A stretch of DNA of 64,000 bases from Albidovulum litorale (GCF_025751495.1 NZ_JAOWKZ010000001.1:503920-567919), one strand, 5' to 3'. Shown: positions 17,350 through 27,231, counted from the first letter of the stretch. The notes: a model not told the origin generated them from the sequence alone. Numbers and translations: made by a program.

Positions 17350-20132
17350 GGGCGGTTCCTCCGTGCGGCGGGAACAGGCGACGGGATCGGTGGGAAGGCC
17401 GGCTGCGCTTCCTCCGGTGGGTCGGCCTTTTTGATCCTGACACGCAAGTCGAACCATGCCGCCTGTCCGGTGATCGGGTCGGAGTTCGACCAGCGCATCC
17501 CGTCACCCTTTTCAGGCAGAAGCTCGTGGATCAGGTGATTGAGAAGAAAGCCTTTGGTGGATTCCGGCGCATCCGGGTCCAGTGCCCATGCGCCCTTCCG
17601 TTTCCCGATCGCATTCCAGGTCCAGATCGTGTTTTCGTTCAAGGCGGCCATATGGGCCACCGGAACGGTGATTTCCCCAGAAGGCGAGGTCACGCGGGCC
17701 CAGTCGCCGTCCTGAAATCGGTGCTCTTCCCAGATCTTGGTCGGCACATAGAGCGGGTTGTGACCGTGTATCTGCCTGAGCCATGCATTCTGCGAGCCCC
17801 AGGAATGGTACATCGCCATGGGCCGCTGGGTCAGGGCATGAACCGGATAGTCCGCCCCGGCGCTGTCGCCGAAAGGCTCATACCAGATCGGCAGCGGGTC
17901 CATGGTCGCGCGCACGCGTTCGCGCAGATGCTCGGGCGGCTGACGTGTCCCGTGCCCTTCCGCAGCAAGGCGGAAGCGCTGCATCGGTTCGGAGTAAATC
18001 GAGAAGAGATAGGGCTGCGGCTTGTCGTAAAGACCAAGCTCCACCGCCCAGTCCTGATAGGCCGCATTCCACGGTTTGAAGAACTGCGCCTCGTCCGGGA
18101 TATGGGCGATGGCAAAGCCGCCATTGTCGATATAGCGCTGCAACTGATCGGGGTTCGGCGCGCCGCGCCCGGTCTGATCGCCGTTGCCGCGCCAGCCCAT
18201 CAGAGGACCCACACCGGGGCGGCGTTCATGGTTGACCATGTAATCCGCGTAATCGCGATACTTGGCCTTGCCTTCGGCATCCACGAAGCCCGGCAGTTTC
18301 AGCCGGTTGCCCAACTCCACCAGCACCGACTGGAAGCCCCGCACCTCCCGGTCAGGCTCGATCACCGGCCAGCGGATCGCATCCGCCGCCGCTTCTGCCT
18401 CGCAGATCGGGCGGTCGAGCAGGGAAATGCAGTCGTGCCGTTCCAGATAGGTCGTGTCGGGCAGGATCAGGTCGGCATAGGCGACCATCTCAGACGCGTA
18501 GGCGTCGGAGTAGATGATGCGCGGGATCTTGTAGTCGCCGTCTGCATCCTTGTCGGTCAGCATCTCCATGACCGAGCGGGTGTTCATTGACGAGTTCCAC
18601 GACATGTTCGCCATGTAGAGGAGCATCGTGTCGATCCTGTAGGGATCGCCTGCATGCGCGTTGGGGATGACCATATGCATGAGGCCATGGGCACTCATCG
18701 GGTTTTCCCAGGTGAAGGCCTTGTCGATGCGCGCGGGGCTGCCATCGGGGTTGAGCGCCAGATCATCCGGCCCGTGGACAAAGCCCAGATGCGGGCCGTT
18801 GAGCGGCGTGCCGGGGTTGAAGCCGCAATGTGGTTTCGGATGCGCCTCCACCGGCTTCGGATAGGGTGGCTTGAAGCGGAAGCCGCCGGGGGTTTCGACC
18901 GAACCGATAAGAATCTGCAGAAGGTGCAAAGCCCGGCAGGTCTGGAAACCGTTCGAATGGGCCGATACGCCACGCATGGAGTGAAAGGCCACGGGACGGC
19001 CGACCATCTGGCTGTGGGTGTCGCCCCGGAAATCGGTCCATTCCTGATCGAGGACGACGGGTTCATCGAAGGCCGCCCGCGCGATCTCGGCCGCCAGTCC
19101 CTTGATGCGGGCGGCGGGGATGCCGGTGCGCTCGGCCACGGCCTCGGGCGCGTAGTCGTCCGAGAGGTAACGCTCGGCGAGGTGTTGGAAGACAGTACGC
19201 GCGCCTTTGTGGGTCGCGCCGAGGTCGGGCTGAACGCCCTTCTTGTCGAAGACGGCGGGTTTGCCGGTTGTCTTGTCGATGACCAGATGCTTGCCGTCCT
19301 TGTCGCGCAGCAGAAGGCCCCGGCCCGGCCCAGCCGTTTCATCGACCAGACAGGGCGCGTTAGTGAAGCGGGCGAGGTAGTCGAGGTCTATCTTGCCTGC
19401 TTTCAGGAGTTCGTGGATCAGCGACAGGATCAGCAGGCCATCGGTGCCCGGCGTGATGCCGTACCAGTCATCGGCCACGCCGTTATAGCCGGTGCGGATC
19501 GGGTTGACGCCGATCACGCGGGACCCCCGCGCCTTCAGCTTGCCGATGCCGATCTTGATCGGGTTCGAGTCATGATCCTCGGCCACGCCGAAGAGGATGA
19601 AAAGCTTCGCCCGGTCCCAGTCCGGCTGGCCGAATTCCCAGAACGCGCCGCCCATCGTATAGATGCCGCCAGCGGCCATATTGACCGAACAGAAGCCGCC
19701 ATGGGCGGCGTAATTCGGGGTGCCGAAACCCTGCGCCCAGAAGCTGGTGAAGCTTTGCGACTGGTCGCGGCCGGTGAAGAAGGCGAGCTTCTCGGGCGCG
19801 GTTTCACGCAGCGGCTTCAGCCAGGCGACGGCGGTCTGGAATGCCTCTTCCCACGAAATCTCCTCAAACGCGCCCGATCCGCGCGGGCCGACCCGGCGAA
19901 GCGGCGCGCGCAACCGCGAGGGTGCCGTGACCTGCATGATGCCGGACGACCCCTTGGCGCAGAGCACGCCCTTGTTCACCGGGTGATCGCGGTTGCCTTC
20001 AATATATGAAACCTTGCCCGACTTCAGATGCACGTTGATACCGCAGCGGCAGGCGCACATGTAGCAGGTCGTCTTCCTCACCTCGTCTGAGATTTTGGGA
20101 GAAGTGTCCAGTTTCGGCTGCTGATATGTCAT
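17346..20132 (-). CDS. soeA: Sulfite dehydrogenase molybdopterin subunit SoeA
   Basis: 928 aa bis-molybdopterin oxidoreductase. The N-terminal 4Fe-4S motif (CYMCACRCG, then a distal Cys in VLCAKGSSG) sits at about 22-60 and there is no twin-arginine leader, as expected for the cytoplasmic SoeABC sulfite:quinone oxidoreductase and unlike periplasmic DmsA or SorA. The first gene of soeABC, it lies 90 bp downstream of pta on the same strand. Oxidising the sulfite released by Xsc to sulfate is its likely job. Known soeABC operons adjoin xsc-pta in other Roseobacters (recalled family knowledge). A polysulfide/thiosulfate reductase role is the main alternative. Confidence 0.88.
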   Translation of the reverse strand: MTYQQPKLDTSPKISDEVRKTTCYMCACRCGINVHLKSGKVSYIEGNRDHPVNKGVLCAKGSSGIMQVTAPSRLRAPLRRVGPRGSGAFEEISWEEAFQTAVAWLKPLRETAPEKLAFFTGRDQSQSFTSFWAQGFGTPNYAAHGGFCSVNMAAGGIYTMGGAFWEFGQPDWDRAKLFILFGVAEDHDSNPIKIGIGKLKARGSRVIGVNPIRTGYNGVADDWYGITPGTDGLLILSLIHELLKAGKIDLDYLARFTNAPCLVDETAGPGRGLLLRDKDGKHLVIDKTTGKPAVFDKKGVQPDLGATHKGARTVFQHLAERYLSDDYAPEAVAERTGIPAARIKGLAAEIARAAFDEPVVLDQEWTDFRGDTHSQMVGRPVAFHSMRGVSAHSNGFQTCRALHLLQILIGSVETPGGFRFKPPYPKPVEAHPKPHCGFNPGTPLNGPHLGFVHGPDDLALNPDGSPARIDKAFTWENPMSAHGLMHMVIPNAHAGDPYRIDTMLLYMANMSWNSSMNTRSVMEMLTDKDADGDYKIPRIIYSDAYASEMVAYADLILPDTTYLERHDCISLLDRPICEAEAAADAIRWPVIEPDREVRGFQSVLVELGNRLKLPGFVDAEGKAKYRDYADYMVNHERRPGVGPLMGWRGNGDQTGRGAPNPDQLQRYIDNGGFAIAHIPDEAQFFKPWNAAYQDWAVELGLYDKPQPYLFSIYSEPMQRFRLAAEGHGTRQPPEHLRERVRATMDPLPIWYEPFGDSAGADYPVHALTQRPMAMYHSWGSQNAWLRQIHGHNPLYVPTKIWEEHRFQDGDWARVTSPSGEITVPVAHMAALNENTIWTWNAIGKRKGAWALDPDAPESTKGFLLNHLIHELLPEKGDGMRWSNSDPITGQAAWFDLRVRIKKADPPEEAQPAFPPIPSPVPAARRNRP

Positions 20133-20221
20133 GTGCGTTCCCCGTTCCCCCGCCCGGGCAGGAGTTTCTTCGTCTTCTCTTTACACGGCAACCCGTTGAA
20201 CCCGAATTGCATTTTTTCGAA

Positions 20222-21241
20222 CTAAACGTTCGCTTTCGTCATGTTGGCCTGCAGCGCGGTGACAGCGATCATCAGTTCGACATCGGCCGCAACGCAGCCG
20301 CGCGAGAGGTCGTTGGCCGGTTTGGCGAGGCCCTGCAGCACCGGGCCGATCGCCATGGCCCCGCCGATCCGCTGGGCAATCTTGTAGCCAATATTGCCCG
20401 CATCAAGGTCCGGGAAGACGAAGACATTCGCGCGACCCTCGACCGGCGAGCCCTTGGCCTTCGAGGCGGCAACGACGGGTACAAAGGCCGCGTCGAACTG
20501 CAATTCTCCGTCGAGAATGAGGCCCGGATGGGCGGCGCGGGCCAATGCCGTCGCCTCCTGCATCTTCGTGACCGCCGGATGCGCGGCACTGCCCTTGGTG
20601 GAAAAGGAGAGCATCGCGACGCGCGGGTCCTCGCCCGTCAGCGCGGTCAGTGAGCGGGCAGATTGCCCGGCAATGGCGGCGAGGTCCAGAGGGCTCGGGT
20701 CGACCACGAGCCCGCAATCGGAGAAGACCACGGCGCCTTTCACGGTGTGATGTGGCGCTTCCATGATCATCAGGAAGAAGGAGGAGACAAGCGCCTCGCC
20801 CTTCGCCTTGCCGATGCACTGGATCGCGGCGCGGACCGTGTCGGCCGTGGTCGCGACCGCGCCGCCGACAGTACCGTCTGCCAGCCCCTCGCGCACCAGC
20901 ATCGCGGAATAGGTCAGTGGGTCGCGCAGGGCTTCGGCCGCGCGTTCCGCGGTCACGCCCTTATGCTTGCGCAGGTCATGATAGACCGCTGCCAAGCGCG
21001 TGTGATGCGGCGAGGTTGCGGGGTCGTGGATCGTCAGACCGTCGCCTTCCGCCCCGCCCTGCCGAGCCAGTTCGGCGGTGACCAAAGCGTGATCCCCGAC
21101 AAGGATGATCCGTGCCAGTCCGCGCGCCTGGGAGGACAGGGCGGCGGCAACGATACGCGGGTCTTCACCCTCGCTCAGCACAATCGTTGTACCGGCCTTG
21201 ATCGCTGCCGAGAAGATGCGGTCCTGAACGCTCATCGTCAT
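20222..21241 (-). CDS. pta: Phosphate acetyltransferase
   Basis: 339 aa, the short single-domain PTA/PTB form. It converts the acetyl phosphate made by Xsc into acetyl-CoA for central metabolism. Visible family segments include [25 protein letters not shown] and [10 protein letters not shown], and the C-terminal [17 protein letters not shown]. Start ATG 21241 (codons Met-Thr-Met) has AAGGAAAG immediately upstream and lies 7 bp after the exporter stop, so the three genes xsc, exporter and pta form one transcript. Confidence 0.93.
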   Translation of the reverse strand: MTMSVQDRIFSAAIKAGTTIVLSEGEDPRIVAAALSSQARGLARIILVGDHALVTAELARQGGAEGDGLTIHDPATSPHHTRLAAVYHDLRKHKGVTAERAAEALRDPLTYSAMLVREGLADGTVGGAVATTADTVRAAIQCIGKAKGEALVSSFFLMIMEAPHHTVKGAVVFSDCGLVVDPSPLDLAAIAGQSARSLTALTGEDPRVAMLSFSTKGSAAHPAVTKMQEATALARAAHPGLILDGELQFDAAFVPVVAASKAKGSPVEGRANVFVFPDLDAGNIGYKIAQRIGGAMAIGPVLQGLAKPANDLSRGCVAADVELMIAVTALQANMTKANV

Positions 21242-21248
21242 CTTTCCT

Positions 21249-21995
21249 TCACACCAGAGACCGCGCCAGCCCGAGAACCGACAGGCCAATCAGCAGCAGG
21301 ATTGCGACGCGGCGGAAGCTTTGCGGCGTGGCGGACAGGAACCGGCGTCCGCCCAGCCAGATACCTGTGACAAGCAGGGGCGTGGCCAGCGCGCAGGTCA
21401 CGAACGTATCCCGCGTCACCATCCCGTTCGCCCACATGAGCGGCAGCGCCACCATGTCGATAGCGGTCAGATAGGCGACCATGGTGGCGCGAAAGACCGC
21501 CGCCGGAATGGGTTGCGCCGCCATGAAGGCCGCGACCGGCAATCCGCCCACCGCCGCACCATTGGCAAATCCCGATGCCAGACCGACGCCCGCGTGACCG
21601 ACAAGCCCGATCTTGCGGTGCAGTGTCCAGCCCGTCAGCAGGATCAGCGCCATGACGAGGATCATCAGCGAAATCGCGATCCGCGCCCGGTCCTCACCCA
21701 CCCGCGCCAAAAGCGCGACGGAAATCGGCATGACCACGGCAGCGCCCGCCAGCATCGACAGGACCCGCCTCCATTCGATCTTTCCCGCCACGCCCCGTGC
21801 CTGGAGAAGCGTCATGGCGATCTCGGCGATCACCACGACCGGCACGAGGAAAACCGGGTTGGTCGCAAGGCCCGCTGCGGCGACGACAAGGGCCGAAAAG
21901 CCAAAGCCCGAATAGCCCCGGACAAAGGCCGCCGCGAAGAAGGCGAAGGCAAGCCAGAGGCCCGCCCCCGCCCCCAGATCGAAGGGGAGCGTCAT
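21249..21995 (-). CDS. TSUP family sulfite/sulfonate exporter (TauE/SafE-like)
   Basis: 248 aa membrane protein of the TauE/SafE family with about seven to eight hydrophobic helices and the N-terminal [15 protein letters not shown] and later [14 protein letters not shown] motifs. Placed between xsc and pta it most likely exports sulfite made by Xsc, complementing oxidation by SoeABC; equivalents are called TauZ or TauE elsewhere. Start ATG 21995 overlaps the xsc stop by one base (TGATG), with AAGGAG inside the xsc end. A GTG at 21998 is the alternative. Confidence 0.88.
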   Translation of the reverse strand: MTLPFDLGAGAGLWLAFAFFAAAFVRGYSGFGFSALVVAAAGLATNPVFLVPVVVIAEIAMTLLQARGVAGKIEWRRVLSMLAGAAVVMPISVALLARVGEDRARIAISLMILVMALILLTGWTLHRKIGLVGHAGVGLASGFANGAAVGGLPVAAFMAAQPIPAAVFRATMVAYLTAIDMVALPLMWANGMVTRDTFVTCALATPLLVTGIWLGGRRFLSATPQSFRRVAILLLIGLSVLGLARSLV

Positions 21996-23773
21996 CACGC
22001 TCCTTTTTGCGGACGCATATCGGCCTTGTTGATGCCCGCGACCGCGACCGGCTTCTTCATCGCGTCACGGCGGAAGGGCTCACCCAGTTCCTGGTTGATC
22101 ATGGCTTCAATGAGCGTGGTCTTGCCATGCTTCATCTGGTCCTCGATCGCCTTCGCCAGCGCGTCGGTCAGCTCGTCCATCGTGCGGGCGACGACACCCT
22201 GCAATCCGCAAGCCTTGGCGATGCCGGCATAGGAGACCTGGGTGTCGAGTTCCGTGCCGACGAAGTTGTCGTCGAACCACAGGGTGGAGTTCCGCTTTTC
22301 CGCGCCCCACTGGTAGTTGCGGAAGACGATCTGGGTCACGGCGGGCCATTCCTCGCGCCCGATGGCGGTAAGTTCAGTGACCGCGATACCGAAAGCGCCA
22401 TCGCCCGAGAAGCCGACGACCGGCACGTCCGGACAGCCGATCTTGGCGCCGACCACGGCGGGAAGACCATAGCCGCAGGGGCCGAAAAGGCCCGGTGCCA
22501 GGTATTTGCGCCCCTCTTCGAAGGACGGGTAGGCGTTGCCGATGGCGCAGTTGTTGCCGATATCCGACGAGATGATCGCGTTCTTCGGCAGCGCCGCCTG
22601 AATGGCGCGCCACGCTTTCCGGGGGCTCAGCCAGTCGGGCTTTGCGGCGCGGGCGCGTTCGTTCCAGGTGGTGCCGGGATCGTCCTGCTCGTGATCCATC
22701 GAGGTCAGTTCCTGCGCCCAGGCCGACTTGGTCTTGGCGATCAGCGCCATGCGGTCGTCGCGGCCGGCGTCACCGGCATTGTCCGACAGCCGGTCGAGGA
22801 TCGAGTTCGCGACCTTCTTGGCGTCACCGACGATGCCGACGGTCACTTTCTTGGTCAGGCCAATCCGGTCGGGATTGATGTCGACCTGAATGATCGCCGC
22901 ATCCTTCGGCCAGTAGTCGATGCCATAACCCGGCAGCGTCGAGAACGGGTTAAGCCGCGTGCCAAGGGCCAGGACGACGTCGGCCTTGGCGATCAGTTCC
23001 ATCCCGGCCTTGGAACCGTTGTAGCCCAAGGGACCGGCAAAGAGCGGATGCGAGCCGGGGAAGGCGTCGTTGTGCTGGTAGCCCACGCAGACCGGGGCCG
23101 ACAGACGCTCGGCCAGTTTCATCGAGTCGCCGATTGCGCCGCCAAGGACCACACCAGCGCCGTTCAGAATGACCGGGAACTTCGCGTTCGACAGAAGCTC
23201 TGCCGCCTTGGCAAGCGACTCTTCGCCGCCGCCCGGGCGTTCGAATTCGACGATCTGCGGCAGGTCGATATCGATCACCTGGGTGAAGTAATCGCGCGGC
23301 ACGTTGATCTGCGCGGGCGCCGAGGCCCGCTTGGCCTGCAGGATCACGCGGTTCAGCACTTCGGCCATGCGCGAGGGATCGCGGACCTCTTCCTGATAGC
23401 AGACCATGTCCTTGAAGGCCGCCATCTGCTCGACTTCCTGGAAACCGCCCTGCCCCATCGTCTTGTTGGCGGCCTGCGGGGTCACCAGCAGAAGCGGAGT
23501 GTGGTTCCAGTAGGCGGTCTTTACGGCGGTGACGAAGTTGGTGATGCCCGGGCCGTTCTGGGCGATCATCATCGACATCTTGCCGGTGGCGCGGGTATAG
23601 CCGTCAGCCATCATCCCGCCCGAACCTTCGTGCGCGCAATCCCAGAAGGTGATGCCCGCCTCGCCGAAGATATCCGAGATCGGCATCATGGCCGATCCGA
23701 TAATCCCGAAGGCATGTTCGATCCCATGCATCTGCAGGACTTTTACAAAGGCTTCCTCGGTGGTCATCTTCAT
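21995..23773 (-). CDS. xsc: Sulfoacetaldehyde acetyltransferase
   Basis: 592 aa thiamine-diphosphate enzyme that splits sulfoacetaldehyde with phosphate into acetyl phosphate and sulfite, the key desulfonation step. Family marks: MTTEEAFVKVLQMHGIEHAFGIIGSA-type N-terminus, and the C-terminal ThDP/Mg motif GDGAFGIAV through to RNYQWGAEKRN. Length matches known Xsc (about 590-600). GGGAG lies 8 bp before the ATG. Its promoter region carries a tandem CTGG-box pair, placing it under TauR. Confidence 0.96.
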   Translation of the reverse strand: MKMTTEEAFVKVLQMHGIEHAFGIIGSAMMPISDIFGEAGITFWDCAHEGSGGMMADGYTRATGKMSMMIAQNGPGITNFVTAVKTAYWNHTPLLLVTPQAANKTMGQGGFQEVEQMAAFKDMVCYQEEVRDPSRMAEVLNRVILQAKRASAPAQINVPRDYFTQVIDIDLPQIVEFERPGGGEESLAKAAELLSNAKFPVILNGAGVVLGGAIGDSMKLAERLSAPVCVGYQHNDAFPGSHPLFAGPLGYNGSKAGMELIAKADVVLALGTRLNPFSTLPGYGIDYWPKDAAIIQVDINPDRIGLTKKVTVGIVGDAKKVANSILDRLSDNAGDAGRDDRMALIAKTKSAWAQELTSMDHEQDDPGTTWNERARAAKPDWLSPRKAWRAIQAALPKNAIISSDIGNNCAIGNAYPSFEEGRKYLAPGLFGPCGYGLPAVVGAKIGCPDVPVVGFSGDGAFGIAVTELTAIGREEWPAVTQIVFRNYQWGAEKRNSTLWFDDNFVGTELDTQVSYAGIAKACGLQGVVARTMDELTDALAKAIEDQMKHGKTTLIEAMINQELGEPFRRDAMKKPVAVAGINKADMRPQKGA

Positions 23774-23857
23774 GGCGGGTCTCCCTCGGGAACAGGCTGT
23801 TGCAGGGGATGTTCCCCCCTTTTCATGATGTTCTTACGCCGGGAGTCGCGCCGCCCT

Positions 23858-23890
23858 GTAGGGCCAGTCACGCCACCTAGTTATGTCCAG
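23858..23890 (-). promoter_or_regulatory. TauR box pair upstream of xsc
   Basis: On the minus strand CTGGACATAA (23890-23881) and CTGGCCCTAC (23867-23858) are repeated with a 23-bp offset; the first overlaps the tauR end. The second continues as AGGGCGGCG, closely matched at the tpa promoter. The boxes resemble the CTGGACYTAA direct repeats reported for Rhodobacter capsulatus TauR. Confidence 0.8.
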
Positions 23891-25349
23891 ATTGACGCTG
23901 CGCTTCGGCAATCAGGCCGATCCCCTCCGGAATGCGGGTCTGGGCAATCGAGGAATAGGCGATCCGGTAGTAGTTGCGCGGAGCCGTGCCGGGAGCGAAG
24001 AAGATGCGCCCCGGCTCGATCAACACGCCCTTCGGACGCAACCGCGCCGCCAGAAGGTCGGTATCGATATGGTCGGGCGCCCGCATCCAGAAACTCGACC
24101 CGCCAAAGGCCCCCTGCCCGGCGATTTCCAGCCCGTTCAGGCGGATTGCCTCATCCATCGTTGTGCGGCGGCGTTTGTAGGCCTGATTCAGCCGGTTGAT
24201 CAGCGCGTCGTAATGGCCAAGCGACAGGAAATATGCGACCGTGCGCTGGATATGGCCCGGCGCGTGGCGTAGCATCGCGGCCCTCAGCGCACGCGCCTCG
24301 CGGATGAAGGCCTCGGACGCCACGACATAGCCAAGGCGCAGCCCCGGAAAGAGAGATTTGGAAAAGGAGCCGACGTAGATCACCCGTCCTTCCCGGTCGA
24401 GCGACTTGAGCGCAGGCGCGGCAGGCTTCAGGAACGACATCTCGAATTCGTAATCGTCCTCGACAATGACGAAATCCTCGCGCTCGGCCCGTTCCAGAAG
24501 CGCCGTGCGGCGATCGACGGGCATGGTCGCGTTGGTCGGGCACTGATGGCTCGGCGTCGTGAAAAACACCTCTGTTCCCTCAGGAACCGCGTCGGGCGAA
24601 GCACCGTGACTATCCACGTCCACCGGCCGCACCTGTACGCCCAACTGCCCAAGGATCGCCCTGAGCCCCGGGTAGCAGGGATTTTCTACTGCCGCTAAGC
24701 CCTCGGGTTTCAGCAATATCTGGGCCGAGAGCCAAAGCGCGTTCTGCGCACCCATGGTCAGCAGGATCTCCTCGGGCCGCGCACTGATCCCCCGCCGCGG
24801 CAGGATCGAACGGATGATGTACTCGATCAGCATCGGGTCGTCGCGTTCGTAAAAATCGGCGGTCAGAACCTCGAAATCCCGCTTGCCGAGGGCGCGGAGC
24901 GCGCATTGCCGCCAGTTCTGATGATCAAAGAGCGTGGCATCGGCCTGCCCGTAGATGAACGGATAGGGGTAGGACTGCCAGTCCTGCGGCTTCGCGATCA
25001 ACTCGTGGCGGGAAAACCGGCGGCCGATAATACGCTCCCAGTCGACAGAATCGCCATGCGGCCGCTCGGCCGGGGTAAAGGCCGGATGGATCGGCGCGGT
25101 ATCGGACACGAAATACCCCGACCGCCCGCGCGATGTGAGGTAATCGCCCGACACAAGTTCGGTATAGGCCAGCGTCACGGTGATCCGGCTGACCCCCAGA
25201 TGCCGGGCAAGCCCGCGGCTCGACGGCATCTTCTCGCCCGGCCCGAACCGGCCGCGCAGAATGCCGTCGGCGACCATCTGCTGAATCTGCTGCTGCAGCG
25301 TCCCGTTAAAACCGGGGGTCAGGAAGAACGCTTCCGCTGGGATCGACAT
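23877..25349 (-). CDS. tauR: Taurine-responsive MocR/GntR-type activator TauR
   Basis: 490 aa. Residues 15-85 form a GntR winged helix (MPSSRGLARHLGVSRITVTLAY). The rest is a class I aminotransferase-like domain with the PLP-lysine segment SFSKSLFPGLRLGY and the EDDYEFEMSF region, i.e. the MocR architecture. Position directly upstream of xsc and CTGG repeats at tauR, xsc, tpa and tauA identify it as TauR, an activator responding to taurine or a PLP adduct of it. The stop codon lies within the distal xsc box, and a box pair just before its own start suggests autoregulation. Confidence 0.93.
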   Translation of the reverse strand: MSIPAEAFFLTPGFNGTLQQQIQQMVADGILRGRFGPGEKMPSSRGLARHLGVSRITVTLAYTELVSGDYLTSRGRSGYFVSDTAPIHPAFTPAERPHGDSVDWERIIGRRFSRHELIAKPQDWQSYPYPFIYGQADATLFDHQNWRQCALRALGKRDFEVLTADFYERDDPMLIEYIIRSILPRRGISARPEEILLTMGAQNALWLSAQILLKPEGLAAVENPCYPGLRAILGQLGVQVRPVDVDSHGASPDAVPEGTEVFFTTPSHQCPTNATMPVDRRTALLERAEREDFVIVEDDYEFEMSFLKPAAPALKSLDREGRVIYVGSFSKSLFPGLRLGYVVASEAFIREARALRAAMLRHAPGHIQRTVAYFLSLGHYDALINRLNQAYKRRRTTMDEAIRLNGLEIAGQGAFGGSSFWMRAPDHIDTDLLAARLRPKGVLIEPGRIFFAPGTAPRNYYRIAYSSIAQTRIPEGIGLIAEAQRQSGHN

Positions 25350-25351
25350 GA

Positions 25352-25383
25352 CTGGCCATATGTTCAGAAAAAACTGGACTTAA
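25352..25383 (+). promoter_or_regulatory. TauR box pair upstream of tauR
   Basis: CTGGCCATAT (25352-25361) and CTGGACTTAA (25374-25383) repeat with a 22-bp offset, starting 3 bp before the tauR ATG. The second copy matches the reported TauR target CTGGACYTAA exactly. The repeats read away from tauR, opposite to the orientation seen at xsc and tpa. Confidence 0.75.
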
Positions 25384-25540
25384 GAATGACGCGGAATGGT
25401 GCCGCGTCAACCTCACCACCGAAGCTTCAAGCATGGCGAGACGTGAATTGATCGGAAATCGTGCAGATCACTCCGCAATATTGCCACATAGTTCGGCTTC
25501 CTTGCGACGCAAATAACTGTTTTCAAGGCCAATTGCCGAC

Positions 25541-27106
25541 ATGCGCGCAACAATAGACAATACGCAAACAGCTTTTCCCAAATACCGCTTTCCGGTAGCA
25601 AATAACCTCGCAAACGGCGCGGTTTTCGCCTTCGCGATGTGCCTTGGCCTCCTGATGTTCCTCTGGGACCGCCAGATCAATCTAGATACGGCTTGGTATC
25701 TGGTCGCGACGCGGGATTGGCTGGATGGCGCGCGGCTCTATGTCGATATAGTCGAACTCAATCCGCCGCTGAATTTCTACTTCACCGTACCACCGATCCT
25801 GTTGTCCGATCTTCTGGGCATCAGCGACACGAATGCGCAGTATCTGTTTGTCTGCATCGCGACCTTTCTAAGCATGTTCATCTGCTGGAATCTGGCGCCC
25901 CGCGTACAAACAAACCAACGCCTCCTCTTTCTTCTGGGCCTTGGCCTGGCGATGACTGTGCCGGCCATGAACGATATCGGCCAGCGTGAACATTTTTTGA
26001 TTATCCTGACAACGCCCTGGCTTGTTTCACAACTTCCACTGCAGCAGCGGTTGCGTGGACGCACTCGTATATTTCTGGCTGCGGTCGCCGCCCTTGGCAT
26101 CTGCCTGAAGCCCTATTTCGTTCTGATCCCGGCGGCGATCACGCTAGGGCAAGTCCTGACATCACGGTCACTGCGCCCGATCCTTTCGGCCAGCAATCTG
26201 ACGATGGTTGCAGTCGGCACCTCCTATGTCGCCGTCGTCTACATTCTTTACCCGGAATACTTTCGCGACGTGGTCCCGCTCGCCCGTGAATTCTACGGTG
26301 CTTTCAGCCTCCCCGCTTCCTCGGTTTGCCGCTATCTGGCAATAATTTTTTTTCCGTTCGCTCCTTTACTGCTTCTCCTTCTTGTTCGACGAAATGTTCC
26401 GGCGGGAAGTGGCGTACTGATCTCGGCTACCCTGGCTGGCGTCGTGGTATACTTCGTTCAATGGAAGGGCTTTCCATATCACTCAATTCCGTTCGAGGCC
26501 TTCGCACTCATGACTTGTTTCTGGGCGCTCGCGCATGCCGAACGGATGACGCCGATAGCGGTCGGCGCGATCATGGGTATTCTCGGCTCGCACTATCTTA
26601 GTCATCTTCAAGGCATGTACCGCAGCGAGGCGGAAAGGGTCCCGCAACATATCGTCAGCGCCGGCTGGCAGCCGCTGAAGATCGCGAGCTTGTCGACTCA
26701 TGTTTCTTCCGGGCCGCCTATTGCGTTGGAGATCGACGCTGATTGGAGCAGCCGCTACGCCCATCTCTGGCCAGTTCCCGGCGCGCAGCGCGCGCTTGCG
26801 AGTACAGACTGCGATTCCGAACCTGAACGTTGCGCACGGTTCGAGGCAATCCTCGACGATACCCGCAAAAACATTCTTGCCGATCTATCAGCCTCCCGGC
26901 CAGAAGTCCTGATCGTCGAGCATGAGTATTATTTCTTCGGTCAATCAGACTTTTCTTGGGACATCTACATGCGGGCCGATCCGGCCTGGTCAGAAATCAT
27001 AGGCGACTATCGCCTGGCGTTGACTGACGAAAACTTTGAAATCTGGATCCGTTGTGCGCAGGCACAAGGGGCAATCGCCGAGAGTTGCCGGGATCTCGAC
27101 GTTTGA
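25541..27106 (+). CDS. GT-C-like polytopic membrane protein, unknown
   Basis: 521 aa with about ten hydrophobic segments over residues 25-365 and a soluble C-terminal domain. The LDTAWYLVATRDWLDGARLYVDIVELNPP segment after the first helix resembles the first periplasmic loop of GT-C glycosyltransferases (PMT/ArnT type), where an acidic residue is catalytic. Acceptor and donor are unknown. It sits between tauR and tpa on the opposite strand, has visibly more AT-rich coding sequence and looser codon use than its neighbours, and has no role in taurine use, so it looks like an insertion into the locus. Confidence 0.7.
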   Translation: MRATIDNTQTAFPKYRFPVANNLANGAVFAFAMCLGLLMFLWDRQINLDTAWYLVATRDWLDGARLYVDIVELNPPLNFYFTVPPILLSDLLGISDTNAQYLFVCIATFLSMFICWNLAPRVQTNQRLLFLLGLGLAMTVPAMNDIGQREHFLIILTTPWLVSQLPLQQRLRGRTRIFLAAVAALGICLKPYFVLIPAAITLGQVLTSRSLRPILSASNLTMVAVGTSYVAVVYILYPEYFRDVVPLAREFYGAFSLPASSVCRYLAIIFFPFAPLLLLLLVRRNVPAGSGVLISATLAGVVVYFVQWKGFPYHSIPFEAFALMTCFWALAHAERMTPIAVGAIMGILGSHYLSHLQGMYRSEAERVPQHIVSAGWQPLKIASLSTHVSSGPPIALEIDADWSSRYAHLWPVPGAQRALASTDCDSEPERCARFEAILDDTRKNILADLSASRPEVLIVEHEYYFFGQSDFSWDIYMRADPAWSEIIGDYRLALTDENFEIWIRCAQAQGAIAESCRDLDV

Positions 27107-27200
27107 CGTAATACGAGCTCAGCTTGAAAACGCTCTAGCAACAGCAATTCAGATTGCTCGGGAACCGGCACGATCGAAGGACCGGCGCAGGTTAAAGGTG

Positions 27201-27222
27201 CGCCCCGGCCGAAGCCGGGGCG
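27201..27222. terminator. Hairpin between convergent GT-C-like gene and tpa
   Basis: A 9-bp GC stem CGCCCCGGC (27201-27209) / GCCGGGGCG (27214-27222) with loop CGAA lies 9 bp past the tpa stop. T-tracts are weak on both sides. Confidence 0.55.
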
Positions 27223-27231
27223 ACACGACAC

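Noticed and set aside
17346-20132. Assignment as DMSO or trimethylamine oxide reductase DmsA
   Set aside because: No twin-arginine leader and the gene set sits beside xsc and pta, which fits SoeABC. The alternative is noted in the feature entry.
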